Positions 25,056 to 31,510 of a stretch of 36,682 nt of DNA are shown one piece after another (position 1 is the first letter of the stretch; every line of letters starts with the position of its first letter). This DNA is from JAJKJG01 sp036556825. GTDB taxonomy: Bacteria; Pseudomonadota; Alphaproteobacteria; Rhizobiales; Beijerinckiaceae. The position numbers and the translations under genes are program-made. The DNA lies in NCBI GenBank assembly GCA_036556825.1, contig DATBIR010000090.1, positions 1 to 36,682 of the forward strand, in the 5' to 3' direction. The notes under the pieces were generated by a model that had not been told where the DNA came from, did no database searches, and was given only the letters and a program-made list of their open reading frames with translations.

Positions 25056-25068
25056 GCCGATTATCGGC
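25056..25068. promoter_or_regulatory. Inverted repeat in the flaG upstream region
   Basis: GCCGAT-T-ATCGGC is a perfect 6-bp inverted repeat with a one-base centre. Its left part resembles a FliA -10 (GCCGATAA), but no -35 is spaced correctly. Could be an operator; regulator unknown. Confidence 0.25.
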
Positions 25069-25129
25069 GTGCCGTGCCGCGCGCGTCGCTCGAATCGTCC
25101 GAAAACAATTCACCAGCGGCAAAGCCGGG

Positions 25130-25145
25130 TTAACTACGTCTTTAA
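25130..25145. promoter_or_regulatory. Near-consensus CtrA site upstream of flaG
   Basis: TTAA-CTACGTC-TTTAA can be read as TTAA-N7-TTTA (one mismatch) or TTAA-N8-TTAA. It lies about 70-85 nt upstream of flaG. Weak alone; similar near-matches precede fliX/flgI and the second flagellin. Confidence 0.3.
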
Positions 25146-25181
25146 ACCTCGTATTCAGGTCTGAAGGGTAAATCATGGCAG

Positions 25182-25199
25182 TGCGGCCAGAAGGCTGCA
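25182..25199 (+). promoter_or_regulatory. AGAA-loop hairpin in the flaG leader
   Basis: TGCGGCC-AGAA-GGCTGCA pairs over 7 bp (one G-U) with a 4-nt AGAA loop. It ends 4 nt before the GGAG ribosome site of flaG. The loop and closing CC/GG pairs match hairpins in the flagellin leaders, so it may be bound by the same factor. Confidence 0.5.
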
Positions 25200-25214
25200 G
25201 AGCGGAGACCTGCC

Positions 25215-25616
25215 ATGGATACCGGCCAGATCTCGAAACCAGTTGCTCCCGCGCCGCCGGTGACTCCGGTGCGGGCCGATCAGCTCGTGGCCGCGGGCGC
25301 GGTGAAAACCGAGCTCGCTCCCGAATCGGCCGTTCAGCAGGCCGGAGAGGCGCCCGCGGTGCAGTTCGCGCCGCACGAGGGCGCCGATTTCCGCGCCTCG
25401 CTCGAATCGGCCCTGCGCGACGTCATCGACCGCAACCTGGTCGTCGATCCGCGCAGCCGCGAGCTCGTCTACCAGTCCGTCAACAAGGAGACGGGCGAGG
25501 TCGTGCGCCAGCTGCCCGACGAGGCCGTGCTGCGGCTGCGCGACTATCTGGGCAAGATGATCGACGCGGAAGAGCGCGCGCATAGCGGTGTCCGCCGCGT
25601 CGAGCGAATCGCCTGA
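25215..25616 (+). CDS. flaG: FlaG family flagellar protein
   Basis: A 133-aa protein. The first ~60 residues are Pro/Ala-rich and probably disordered. The conserved FlaG block is ELVYQSVNKETGEVVRQLPDEAVLRLRDYLGKM (about residues 84-116). FlaG proteins affect filament length or capping in several bacteria; the mechanism is unclear. ATG 25215 has GGAG (25204-25207) 7 nt upstream. The TGA stop is part of a TGATTCG heptamer, and an intrinsic terminator follows 26 nt later, separating flaG from the first flagellin. Transcription probably starts within the 250-bp region upstream, which carries a CtrA-like site and an AGAA hairpin. Confidence 0.88.
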   Translation: MDTGQISKPVAPAPPVTPVRADQLVAAGAVKTELAPESAVQQAGEAPAVQFAPHEGADFRASLESALRDVIDRNLVVDPRSRELVYQSVNKETGEVVRQLPDEAVLRLRDYLGKMIDAEERAHSGVRRVERIA

Positions 25617-25642
25617 TTCGCGACTGCAGCCGGACCGGTCGC

Positions 25643-25669
25643 GGCCGCCGCCGAGGCGGCCTTTTGTTT
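25643..25669 (+). terminator. Rho-independent terminator of flaG
   Basis: GGCCGCC-GCCGA-GGCGGCC forms a perfect 7-bp GC-rich stem with a 5-nt loop, followed directly by TTTTGTTT. It isolates flaG from the flagellin gene downstream. The T-tract region also has GG-N10-GC spacing like a sigma54 promoter, but I take it as the terminator. Confidence 0.85.
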
Positions 25670-25760
25670 GCTGCCGACATCCCCCCGGAAAGCTTTGATT
25701 AACCATAAAAGCGCCGAAACACGCGCAGCGACGCGCGTTTACCGGTCCTTAGGCGAAGCA

Positions 25761-25857
25761 GGGCAATGGTGTGCCCCGGCGTGACCAGGAAGGTCGCGTC
25801 GACGGTCGGACCAGGAAGGTCCTGCCGAAGCAGAAGGCTTCACAACCAGAAAGGTTG
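25761..25857 (+). promoter_or_regulatory. Five back-to-back hairpins in the flagellin 1 leader
   Basis: By eye the leader folds into consecutive hairpins: GGGCA-ATGGTG-TGCCC (25761-25776); a 9-bp stem around AGGAA (25778-25800); GGACC-AGGAA-GGTCC (25808-25822); GAAGC-AGAAG-GCTTC (25827-25841); CAACC-AGAAA-GGTTG (25843-25857). Four loops fit AGRAN while the stems differ, which suggests selection for RNA structure. The last hairpin holds the ribosome site (AAGG) 8 nt before the ATG. A role in post-transcriptional control, possibly through FlbT, is inferred. Confidence 0.65.
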
Positions 25858-25862
25858 GACAT

Positions 25863-27404
25863 ATGTCCGGTATTGTTCTTTCGAGCGCCGTGCGCACGAA
25901 CCTCAGCACCCTGCAGGCTACGACGACGTTGCAGGGCAAGATCCAGGAAAAACTTTCGACGGGTAAGAAGGTCAACTCGGCCCTCGACAACCCGACCAGC
26001 TTCTTCACCGCCGCAGGCCTCAGCCGTCGTTCGAACGACCTGTCGGCGCTGCTTGACGGCATGGCGCAGGGCGTCAAGACCCTGGAAGCCGCCGACAACG
26101 CCATGAAGGCGATCACCAAGAACATCGAGACGATGCAGGCCAACATCAAGTCGGCCCGCGGCGACAAGTCGTTCAAGGCGACCAACTTCACGATGGACGC
26201 CTCCGCGACCGGCACCGTCCAGTTCTCGGGCGGCTCGGTCGGCACGGCCCCGGTGAGCGTGGCCCTGACCAACGGGACGTCCGGCTACGACCAGGATGCC
26301 TATGCGGCCAGTGCCACTGCCTTCGGCGCCGGTGACACCTCCGCCGTGGACGTCGCCGTCGACGGCGGAGCCGCGGTGACGATCACCATCACCCGCGCCA
26401 TCGTCAACAGCGTCGGCAACGGGGACGACGTGATCGACGACATCGACGAGGCGACCGCCGCCTTCCAGGGTGCGATCGACGCGAGCAGCCTCGAGGGTCA
26501 GGTCACCGCCAGCAACACCGGTGGTAACATCCGGCTGACCTCGACCTCGACGGGCACCTCGTCGTCCGTGGTTCTCTCGAACTTCGATCCCGACGCGGAC
26601 GGCGCCGGCAACGCCAATACGTTGTACGGCTTGGTGGCGAGCACTCCTGTCGGCGGTGCGGCCACGGGCGGCACGGTGAAGACGGTCGACGAGATGGTGG
26701 AGGCCATCAACAGCACCACCGCGCTCGAGGGCAAGATCAAGGCGACCAACGACGCCGGCAAGCTGCGCATCGAGAACCTCTCGACCGAAGCTCTGACGAT
26801 CCAGGGCGCCACCTCCGCGGGCGTCGTCAACGGCGGCGCGGGCGCTGCGAACGCGACCACGATCGGCGGCAACGACGTCCGTAAGGGTCTGATCAACCAG
26901 TTCAACGACCTGCGCACGCAGCTCGACAAGCTGGCCAGCGACGCCTCGTATAACGGTGTCAACCTGGTGAAGGCCGACAAGCTGAAGATCAACTTCAACG
27001 AAACCGGCACCAGCAGCATCGAGATCCAGGCGAAGGACGTGCGGTCCCAGGCCGTGCGCGGCATCAGCACCGAGTCCAACTCGCTGAACATCGGCGTTGC
27101 CGATGCGGACGAGTTCTCGGACGACGCCGCTCTCGACGCCCGTCTCGACGAGCTGTCGACTGCCCTCACCACGGTGCAGACGCAGTCGGGTGAGTTCGGC
27201 GCCGCCCTGAACACGGTGCAGAACCGCCAGGAGTTCACGAAGGCGATGGTCAACACCCTGCAGACGGGTGCCGACCAGCTGACCCTGGCCGACGCGAACG
27301 AGGAAGCCGCCAAGCTTCTGTCGCTCAACACCCGCCAGCAGCTGTCGCAGACGGCTCTGTCGCTCGCTTCGCAGGCCGACCAGGCCGTGCTCCGGTTGTT
27401 CTAA
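25863..27404 (+). CDS. Flagellin 1
   Basis: A 513-aa filament subunit. The N-terminal D0/D1 helices (residues 1 to about 110) include TLQGKIQEKLSTGKKVNSALDNPTSFFTAAGLSRRSNDL and LDGMAQGVKTLEAADNAMKAI, the alphaproteobacterial flagellin signature. The middle (about 115-320) is Gly/Thr/Ser/Asp-rich, surface-exposed and divergent. The C-terminal D1/D0 part contains LASDASYNGVNLVKADKLKINFN and ends LSQTALSLASQADQAVLRLF. It is exported through the flagellar type III gate. Codons are strongly biased, as in highly expressed genes. It has its own structured leader and a strong hairpin after the stop, so it is probably transcribed alone. Flagellin 2 follows on the same strand. Confidence 0.95.
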   Translation: MSGIVLSSAVRTNLSTLQATTTLQGKIQEKLSTGKKVNSALDNPTSFFTAAGLSRRSNDLSALLDGMAQGVKTLEAADNAMKAITKNIETMQANIKSARGDKSFKATNFTMDASATGTVQFSGGSVGTAPVSVALTNGTSGYDQDAYAASATAFGAGDTSAVDVAVDGGAAVTITITRAIVNSVGNGDDVIDDIDEATAAFQGAIDASSLEGQVTASNTGGNIRLTSTSTGTSSSVVLSNFDPDADGAGNANTLYGLVASTPVGGAATGGTVKTVDEMVEAINSTTALEGKIKATNDAGKLRIENLSTEALTIQGATSAGVVNGGAGAANATTIGGNDVRKGLINQFNDLRTQLDKLASDASYNGVNLVKADKLKINFNETGTSSIEIQAKDVRSQAVRGISTESNSLNIGVADADEFSDDAALDARLDELSTALTTVQTQSGEFGAALNTVQNRQEFTKAMVNTLQTGADQLTLADANEEAAKLLSLNTRQQLSQTALSLASQADQAVLRLF

Positions 27405-27419
27405 TCCGGAAGTTAACTC

Positions 27420-27452
27420 GGGAACGGTGGGGCGGCACGCCCCACCGTTCCC
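27420..27452 (+). terminator. Strong 15-bp hairpin after flagellin 1
   Basis: GGGAACGGTGGGGCG (27420-27434) and CGCCCCACCGTTCCC (27438-27452) are exact reverse complements around a GCA loop, 15 nt after the flagellin stop. There is no long T-tract (TCCTGATC follows), so it may act mainly as a 3' stabiliser or a terminator aided by other factors. Confidence 0.75.
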
Positions 27453-27516
27453 TCCTGATCGCCACAGACCTGAAGCGGAACTGGAGAGCAGTGCCGTTTT
27501 AGGTCATTTTGCGCCA

Positions 27517-27531
27517 TTAACAATTCATTAG
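27517..27531. promoter_or_regulatory. Near-consensus CtrA site upstream of flagellin 2
   Basis: TTAA-CAATTCA-TTAG matches TTAA-N7-TTAA with one mismatch and lies 65-79 nt upstream of the ATG; a further TTAA follows at 27534. Plausible for CtrA control of a flagellin gene, unproven. Confidence 0.35.
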
Positions 27532-27572
27532 GCTTAACGATCCATTCTCCGCCGAGGCGAGGCCTGAGGCCC

Positions 27573-27590
27573 CGACCCAGAATGGGATCG
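27573..27590 (+). promoter_or_regulatory. AGAA-loop hairpin over the flagellin 2 ribosome site
   Basis: CGACCC-AGAAT-GGGATCG pairs over 6 bp with one bulged A and an AGAAT loop. The 3' arm contains GGGA, the likely ribosome site 8 nt before ATG 27596. Same loop and position as the last hairpin of the flagellin 1 leader. Confidence 0.5.
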
Positions 27591-27595
27591 TTCCT

Positions 27596-29392
27596 ATGTC
27601 CAACGAAGTCGTCCTTACGGGCGCCATCCGGCAGAATCTTCTGACCTTGCAGAAGACGACCGAACTGCAGGGTAAGTTCCAGGAGCGGCTGTCGTCCGGC
27701 AGGAAGGTCAATTCTGCCATCGACAATCCCACGAACTTCTTCACGGCAGCCGGGCTGACGCGCCGCTCCAACGATCTGGGCCTGTTGCTCGACGGCATGT
27801 CGCAGGGGGTCAAGACCCTCGAAGCAGCCGACAACGCCATGAAGATGATCGTCAAGACCGTCGAGACGATGCAGGCCAACGTCCGGCAGACGCGCCAGGA
27901 CAAGTCCTTCAAGGGCGTGACCTACGTCCAGGAGAGCGCCGGCATCGGCACCGCCGCGTCGTCCTATCTCACCTTCTCGGGCGGCGGCGTCGGCGTCACG
28001 CCGGTCAACGTGCCGCTCAATATCGCCGACATCGGCGGCAGCCGCACGACAGCGCAGACCACCCTGGCCTATGCCCCGCCGACCACGGCGCAGAAGGCGA
28101 GCCTGACGGGCACCGTCGCCCTCAACGCCGGCGTCTTCGCCCAGCAGGTCGACGTGCGAATCTCCTTCGCCGGCATCAACGCCGACGTCACCCTGGCGAA
28201 CGGCTCGAACAGAAGCGCCGCGCTTGCGCAGATCCAGGCGGCGATCGCCAATTCCGGGCTCAACGGCCGCGTCACGGCCACGCTTGACGCCAGCAACTTC
28301 CTTCGCCTCGAGACCGTCAACCCCGAGGACGGGGCCATCACCGTCACCGACAATGGCACGGCCGGCAGCGCCACGGAGCTGGTCGGCGCCGCTCCCGCGA
28401 GCGTGACTGGCTCCAACGGCCAGACCAACTTCACCGTCAACGGCACCCCGGTGGCGCTGACCACCTCCGAGACCAACGTCTCGCTGGCGGTGGCCAAGGC
28501 CAATGCCGACCTCGGCCCCGGACATCCCTTCGAGGCCTATGCCAACGGCGCCAACCTGCAGTTCCGGGCCAAGAGCCACGGCGCCAGCGCCCTCGCCATC
28601 GCCGGCGCCGATTCGGCCCTGTTCGCTGCCCCGACCATCGGCACGGCGCCGACCACGCCCGGTACGGTGCGGACGGTCGACCAGATGGTCACCGCCATCA
28701 ACACCGACCCCGCCCTGACCGGCAAGATCAGGGCCCATAACGACGGCGGCAAGCTGCGCATCGAAAACCTGTCGGTGGAGCCGCTCACCATGGTCGGCGC
28801 GACCTCCACCCAGATCACGGGCGGCGTCGGCGCCACCAACACGCAGACCATCGCCGGCAACGAGGTCCGCAAGAGCCTGATCGAGCAGTTCAACGAGCTG
28901 CGCCGCCAGCTCGACAAACTGGCCGACGACGCCAGCTACAACGGCGTCAATCTGCTCAAGGCGGACAAGCTCAAGATCACCTTCAACGAGATCAACACCA
29001 GCGCCATCGAGATCCAGGCCAAGGATACCAACGGCACGGTGCGCGCGATCAACACCGGCCCCGATTCGCTCGACATCGGCGAGGCCACCTCCGACGAATT
29101 CTCGACCGACGCCCTGCTCGACGCTCGTTACGACGCGCTCGGCGCCGCGCTGACCGAGCTGCAGACGCAGTCGGCGCAGTTCGGTTCCGGCCTGACGATG
29201 GTGCAGATCCGCGAGGAATTCACCAAGACCATGATCAACACCCTCGAGATCGGCGCCGACAAGCTGACGCTTGCCGACGCCAACGAAGAGGGCGCCAACC
29301 TCCTGGCCCTGAACACCCGCCAGCAGCTCTCGCAAACCGCCCTCTCGCTCGCCGCCCAGGCGCAGCAGGCGGTCCTGCGGCTGTTCGGCTAG
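27596..29392 (+). CDS. Flagellin 2
   Basis: A 598-aa flagellin, 85 residues longer than flagellin 1. The N-domain (TLQKTTELQGKFQERLSSGRKVNSAIDNPTNFFTAAGLTRRSNDLGLLLDGMSQGVKTLEAADNAM) and C-domain (LADDASYNGVNLLKADKLKITFN ... LSQTALSLAAQAQQAVLRLFG) are clearly homologous to flagellin 1. The central domain (about 115-410) is expanded and mostly unalignable by eye, except near RTVDQMVTAIN and GKIRAHNDGGKLRIENLSVEPLTMVGATS. It is a tandem paralogue and may be a minor filament or hook-proximal subunit, as in multi-flagellin alphaproteobacteria. A leader hairpin overlaps its ribosome site. flbT follows 41 nt after the stop. Confidence 0.94.
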   Translation: MSNEVVLTGAIRQNLLTLQKTTELQGKFQERLSSGRKVNSAIDNPTNFFTAAGLTRRSNDLGLLLDGMSQGVKTLEAADNAMKMIVKTVETMQANVRQTRQDKSFKGVTYVQESAGIGTAASSYLTFSGGGVGVTPVNVPLNIADIGGSRTTAQTTLAYAPPTTAQKASLTGTVALNAGVFAQQVDVRISFAGINADVTLANGSNRSAALAQIQAAIANSGLNGRVTATLDASNFLRLETVNPEDGAITVTDNGTAGSATELVGAAPASVTGSNGQTNFTVNGTPVALTTSETNVSLAVAKANADLGPGHPFEAYANGANLQFRAKSHGASALAIAGADSALFAAPTIGTAPTTPGTVRTVDQMVTAINTDPALTGKIRAHNDGGKLRIENLSVEPLTMVGATSTQITGGVGATNTQTIAGNEVRKSLIEQFNELRRQLDKLADDASYNGVNLLKADKLKITFNEINTSAIEIQAKDTNGTVRAINTGPDSLDIGEATSDEFSTDALLDARYDALGAALTELQTQSAQFGSGLTMVQIREEFTKTMINTLEIGADKLTLADANEEGANLLALNTRQQLSQTALSLAAQAQQAVLRLFG

Positions 29393-29414
29393 GCCCGGCC
29401 AAGCATCCGCGGAA

Positions 29415-29425
29415 CCCAGAAGGGG
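29415..29425 (+). promoter_or_regulatory. Short AGAA-loop hairpin at the flbT ribosome site
   Basis: CCC-AGAAG-GGG, 8 nt before the flbT start, repeats the loop and CC/GG closing pairs of the flagellin leader hairpins and contains the GGGGAG ribosome site in or beside its 3' arm. The stem has only 3 bp, so this copy is the weakest. It would suit autoregulation by FlbT. Confidence 0.35.
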
Positions 29426-29433
29426 AGCACACC

Positions 29434-29874
29434 ATGAGCCTGAAAGTCGAACTGAAGCCGAACGAGCGCCTGATCATCGGCACCGCCGTGATTCGCAACG
29501 GCGACCAGCGCACCCGGTTCTTCATTGAAGGCGACGCGCCGATTCTGCGCGAGAAGGATATCCTCACCGTTGATTCGGCGGATACACCGGCCAAAAAAAT
29601 CTACCTGGCCGTTCAGTTAATGTACATTCAACAGGATTTGTCCAAGCACAACCGAATCTACTTTCCACTAGTCCGGGATTTCTTGTCGGCTGCGCCAAGC
29701 TCTTTGCCGCTGATTGCAGAGGTCAATAACCGCATCTTAAGCGGTGACCTTTATAAAGCGCTCAAGGCAGCAAGAAAGCTGATCTCGTACGAGCAGGAGT
29801 TGATGTCGCATGCAACAGGCGGCAAGAGCATACGCGCGGGTGGCGCAGGGCACGCAGTCGCCCAGGGAGCTTGA
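29434..29874 (+). CDS. flbT: Flagellin mRNA regulator FlbT
   Basis: A 146-aa FlbT. Seen: LKVELKPNERLIIGTAVIRNGDQRTRFFIEGDAPILREKDIL, then KKIYLAVQLMYIQQ and LPLIAEVNNRILSGDLYKALKAARKLISYEQEL. In Caulobacter FlbT binds the flagellin mRNA leader and promotes its decay when basal-body assembly is incomplete. The gene follows flagellin 2 by 41 nt, and flaF starts inside its last 65 nt. Base composition is odd: from about 29581 to 29800 GC falls to about 48% (106 of 220 by hand count), with TTA and CTA leucine codons rare in the neighbours. The protein remains a normal FlbT. It may have been acquired or converted in part. Confidence 0.93.
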   Translation: MSLKVELKPNERLIIGTAVIRNGDQRTRFFIEGDAPILREKDILTVDSADTPAKKIYLAVQLMYIQQDLSKHNRIYFPLVRDFLSAAPSSLPLIAEVNNRILSGDLYKALKAARKLISYEQELMSHATGGKSIRAGGAGHAVAQGA

Positions 29875-30193
29875 GGCGAACGTCCTGATCAAGGCGGCCA
29901 GCCGCCTCCAGGCGATTCGCGACGATTGGGACGGCCGGCGCGCCGAGCTCCACGACGCGCTCACGTTCAACCGCAAGCTCTGGACCATCCTGGTCACCTC
30001 GGCGACCGACGCCGAGAACCCGCTGCCGCAGGAAATCAAGAACAACATCGCCAACCTGGCGCTGTTCATCTTCAACCGCACGATGGCGATCGTCGCGGAG
30101 CCGACGCCGGACAAGCTGGCGACGCTCGTCAACATCAATCGCGAGGTCGCCGCCGGGCTCCGGGGCATGCCGCAGCAGGCCAACGCCGCCTGA
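29810..30193 (+). CDS. flaF: Flagellar biosynthesis regulator FlaF
   Basis: A 127-aa FlaF. The start MQQAARAYARVAQGTQSPRELEANVLIKAASRLQ is the family N-terminus, so ATG 29810 is well supported although it lies 65 nt inside flbT in another frame. The core ALTFNRKLWTILVTSATDAENPLPQEIKNNIANLALFIFNRT is diagnostic. In Caulobacter FlaF is needed for flagellin translation or secretion and acts opposite to FlbT. The gene order flagellin-flbT-flaF is conserved in Hyphomicrobiales. GC content is high again, unlike the adjoining flbT segment. The overlap implies coupled translation, which would keep the two opposing regulators in proportion. Confidence 0.93.
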   Translation: MQQAARAYARVAQGTQSPRELEANVLIKAASRLQAIRDDWDGRRAELHDALTFNRKLWTILVTSATDAENPLPQEIKNNIANLALFIFNRTMAIVAEPTPDKLATLVNINREVAAGLRGMPQQANAA

Positions 30194-30201
30194 CGCCGGC
30201 G

Positions 30202-30475
30202 CGAATCACCGCGTTCGCCCGAATCACCTCCGAATCAGCAAGGCCTGCCCGCAGGAACCCTATCGTTGTCATGGCCGGGCTTGGCCCGGCCATCCCGACC
30301 AGCGGCGCGCGGCGTTCTTCCGATCGAGATCACCGGCACAAGGCCGGTGATCACAATGCGGCGGCCACCCGGGCCGAATCAACACTGAGTGATTCGCTCT
30401 GATTCGCAGTGCGCCGCATAGACCGAATCAAGTCCGGCTATTCTGGTCGGATATGCGCGGACATCTTCTGATTCG
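30202..30475. repeat. Cluster of eight CGAATCA heptamers (GANTC sites)
   Basis: The heptamer CGAATCA or its complement TGATTCG occurs at 30202, 30220, 30231, 30375, 30390, 30400, 30424 and 30469, five on the plus and three on the minus strand. Each contains GANTC, the CcrM methylation site. A ~90-bp family B element splits the cluster into groups of three and five. The region lies between flaF and galU, which converge, and holds no gene. Confidence 0.75.
30264..30354. repeat. Intergenic element family B, copy 1
   Basis: Begins GTTGTCATGGCCGGGCTTGG and ends near GGCCGGTGATCACA. It has an ATGGCCGGG/CCCGGCCAT palindrome, a GCGCGGCGTTCTTC spacer and an ATCACCGGC/GCCGGTGAT palindrome. Copy 2 is at 32509-32602 in the same orientation. 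Confidence 0.8.
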
Positions 30476-30490
30476 CAGCCCGTAATCCGC

Positions 30491-31360
30491 CTACTTTTTC
30501 GCCTTCCCGAGCAGGCTCTGGATTTCCTTGCGCAGCGGCGCGGCGAGGTCGTCACTGTCCAGCGCATAGGCGACGTTGGCGGTGAGGAAGCCGATCTTCG
30601 AGCCGCAATCGTAAATGTCGCCGTCGAAGCGCGTGGCGTGGAAAGCCTGCGTCTCCGAAAGCTTGATCATCGCATCGGTGAGCTGGATCTCGCCGCCGGC
30701 GCCGCGCTCCTGCTTCTCGAGCAGCGCGAAGATCTCGGGCTGAAGGATGTAGCGGCCGGAAATCGCCAGGTTCGACGGCGCCGTCCCCTTCGGCGGCTTC
30801 TCGACCATGCGCGTGATGCGCATGTCACGGTCGACGCCGCAGATGCCGTATTGATGCGTCTGGTCGTCCGGCACCTCGTAGACGGCGACGATGTTGCCGC
30901 CGGTGCGGTTGTAGGTCTCGACCATCTGGGCGAGGCACGAGCTGGCGCCGTGGTGCAGCATGTCGGGCAGCAGCAGGGCGAAGGGCTCGTCGCCGACGAT
31001 GTCGCGCGCGCACCACACGGCGTGGCCGAGGCCGAGCGGCGCCTGCTGGCGGGTGAAGCTCGTCTGGCCGGCGCCGGGCAGGTCGTCGGCGAGGGCGTCC
31101 AGCTCCTTCTGCTTGCCGCGTTCCGCGAGCGTGCGCTCGAGCTCGAATTGCAAGTCGAAATGGTCCTCGATGACGCCCTTGTTGCGCCCGGTCACGAACA
31201 CGAAATGCTCGATCCCGGCGGCGCGCGCCTCGTCGACGACATGCTGGATCACCGGGCGGTCGACGACGGTCAGCATCTCCTTGGGCACGGCCTTGGTGGC
31301 CGGGAGAAAGCGGGTGCCGAGGCCGGCAACGGGAAATACGGCTTTGCGGATGCGCTTCAT
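30491..31360 (-). CDS. galU: UTP-glucose-1-phosphate uridylyltransferase
   Basis: A 289-aa cytoplasmic enzyme making UDP-glucose from UTP and glucose 1-phosphate. The nucleotide-binding motif AVFPVAGLGTRFLPATKAVPKEML opens the protein; VTGRNKGVIEDHFD, FVVCARD-like LGHAVWCARDIVGDEPFALLLPDML and VEKPPKGTAPSNLAISGRYIL are family blocks. Length matches bacterial GalU. It is divergent from galE with 150 bp between starts; together they make UDP-glucose and UDP-galactose for lipopolysaccharide and exopolysaccharide. On its 3' side it converges with flaF across the heptamer cluster. Confidence 0.96.
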   Translation of the reverse strand: MKRIRKAVFPVAGLGTRFLPATKAVPKEMLTVVDRPVIQHVVDEARAAGIEHFVFVTGRNKGVIEDHFDLQFELERTLAERGKQKELDALADDLPGAGQTSFTRQQAPLGLGHAVWCARDIVGDEPFALLLPDMLHHGASSCLAQMVETYNRTGGNIVAVYEVPDDQTHQYGICGVDRDMRITRMVEKPPKGTAPSNLAISGRYILQPEIFALLEKQERGAGGEIQLTDAMIKLSETQAFHATRFDGDIYDCGSKIGFLTANVAYALDSDDLAAPLRKEIQSLLGKAKK

Positions 31361-31510
31361 CGGTCGGGCCTGACGGGCTGGGATTGCGGAAACGGCGTGG
31401 CAGGTTAGGACAGGAGCGCGCGCGCGCCGTCAAGGACCCGCCCCGCTCCCGGGGCAATTCGGGTGACTTCCCTGGCCGCGGGCGCCGACTGGGAAGCAAG
31501 GGGGAGTTGC

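Noticed and set aside
25056..25063. FliA (sigma28) -10 element GCCGATTA before flaG
   Set aside because: No TAAA-like -35 at the required spacing; the sequence is half of an inverted repeat instead.
25659..25676. Sigma54 promoter from GG-N10-GC spacing upstream of flagellin 1
   Set aside because: The bases belong to the stem and T-tract of a clear intrinsic terminator, and the match to TGGCAC is poor.
25783..25822. AGGAA-loop hairpins as CsrA binding sites
   Set aside because: Only two of the four loops contain GGA, CsrA is not generally expected in Hyphomicrobiales, and the other loops (AGAAG, AGAAA) break the CsrA consensus. FlbT fits the context better.
30202..30475. CRISPR array
   Set aside because: The repeated unit is 7 bp, occurs in both orientations, and the spacing is irregular.
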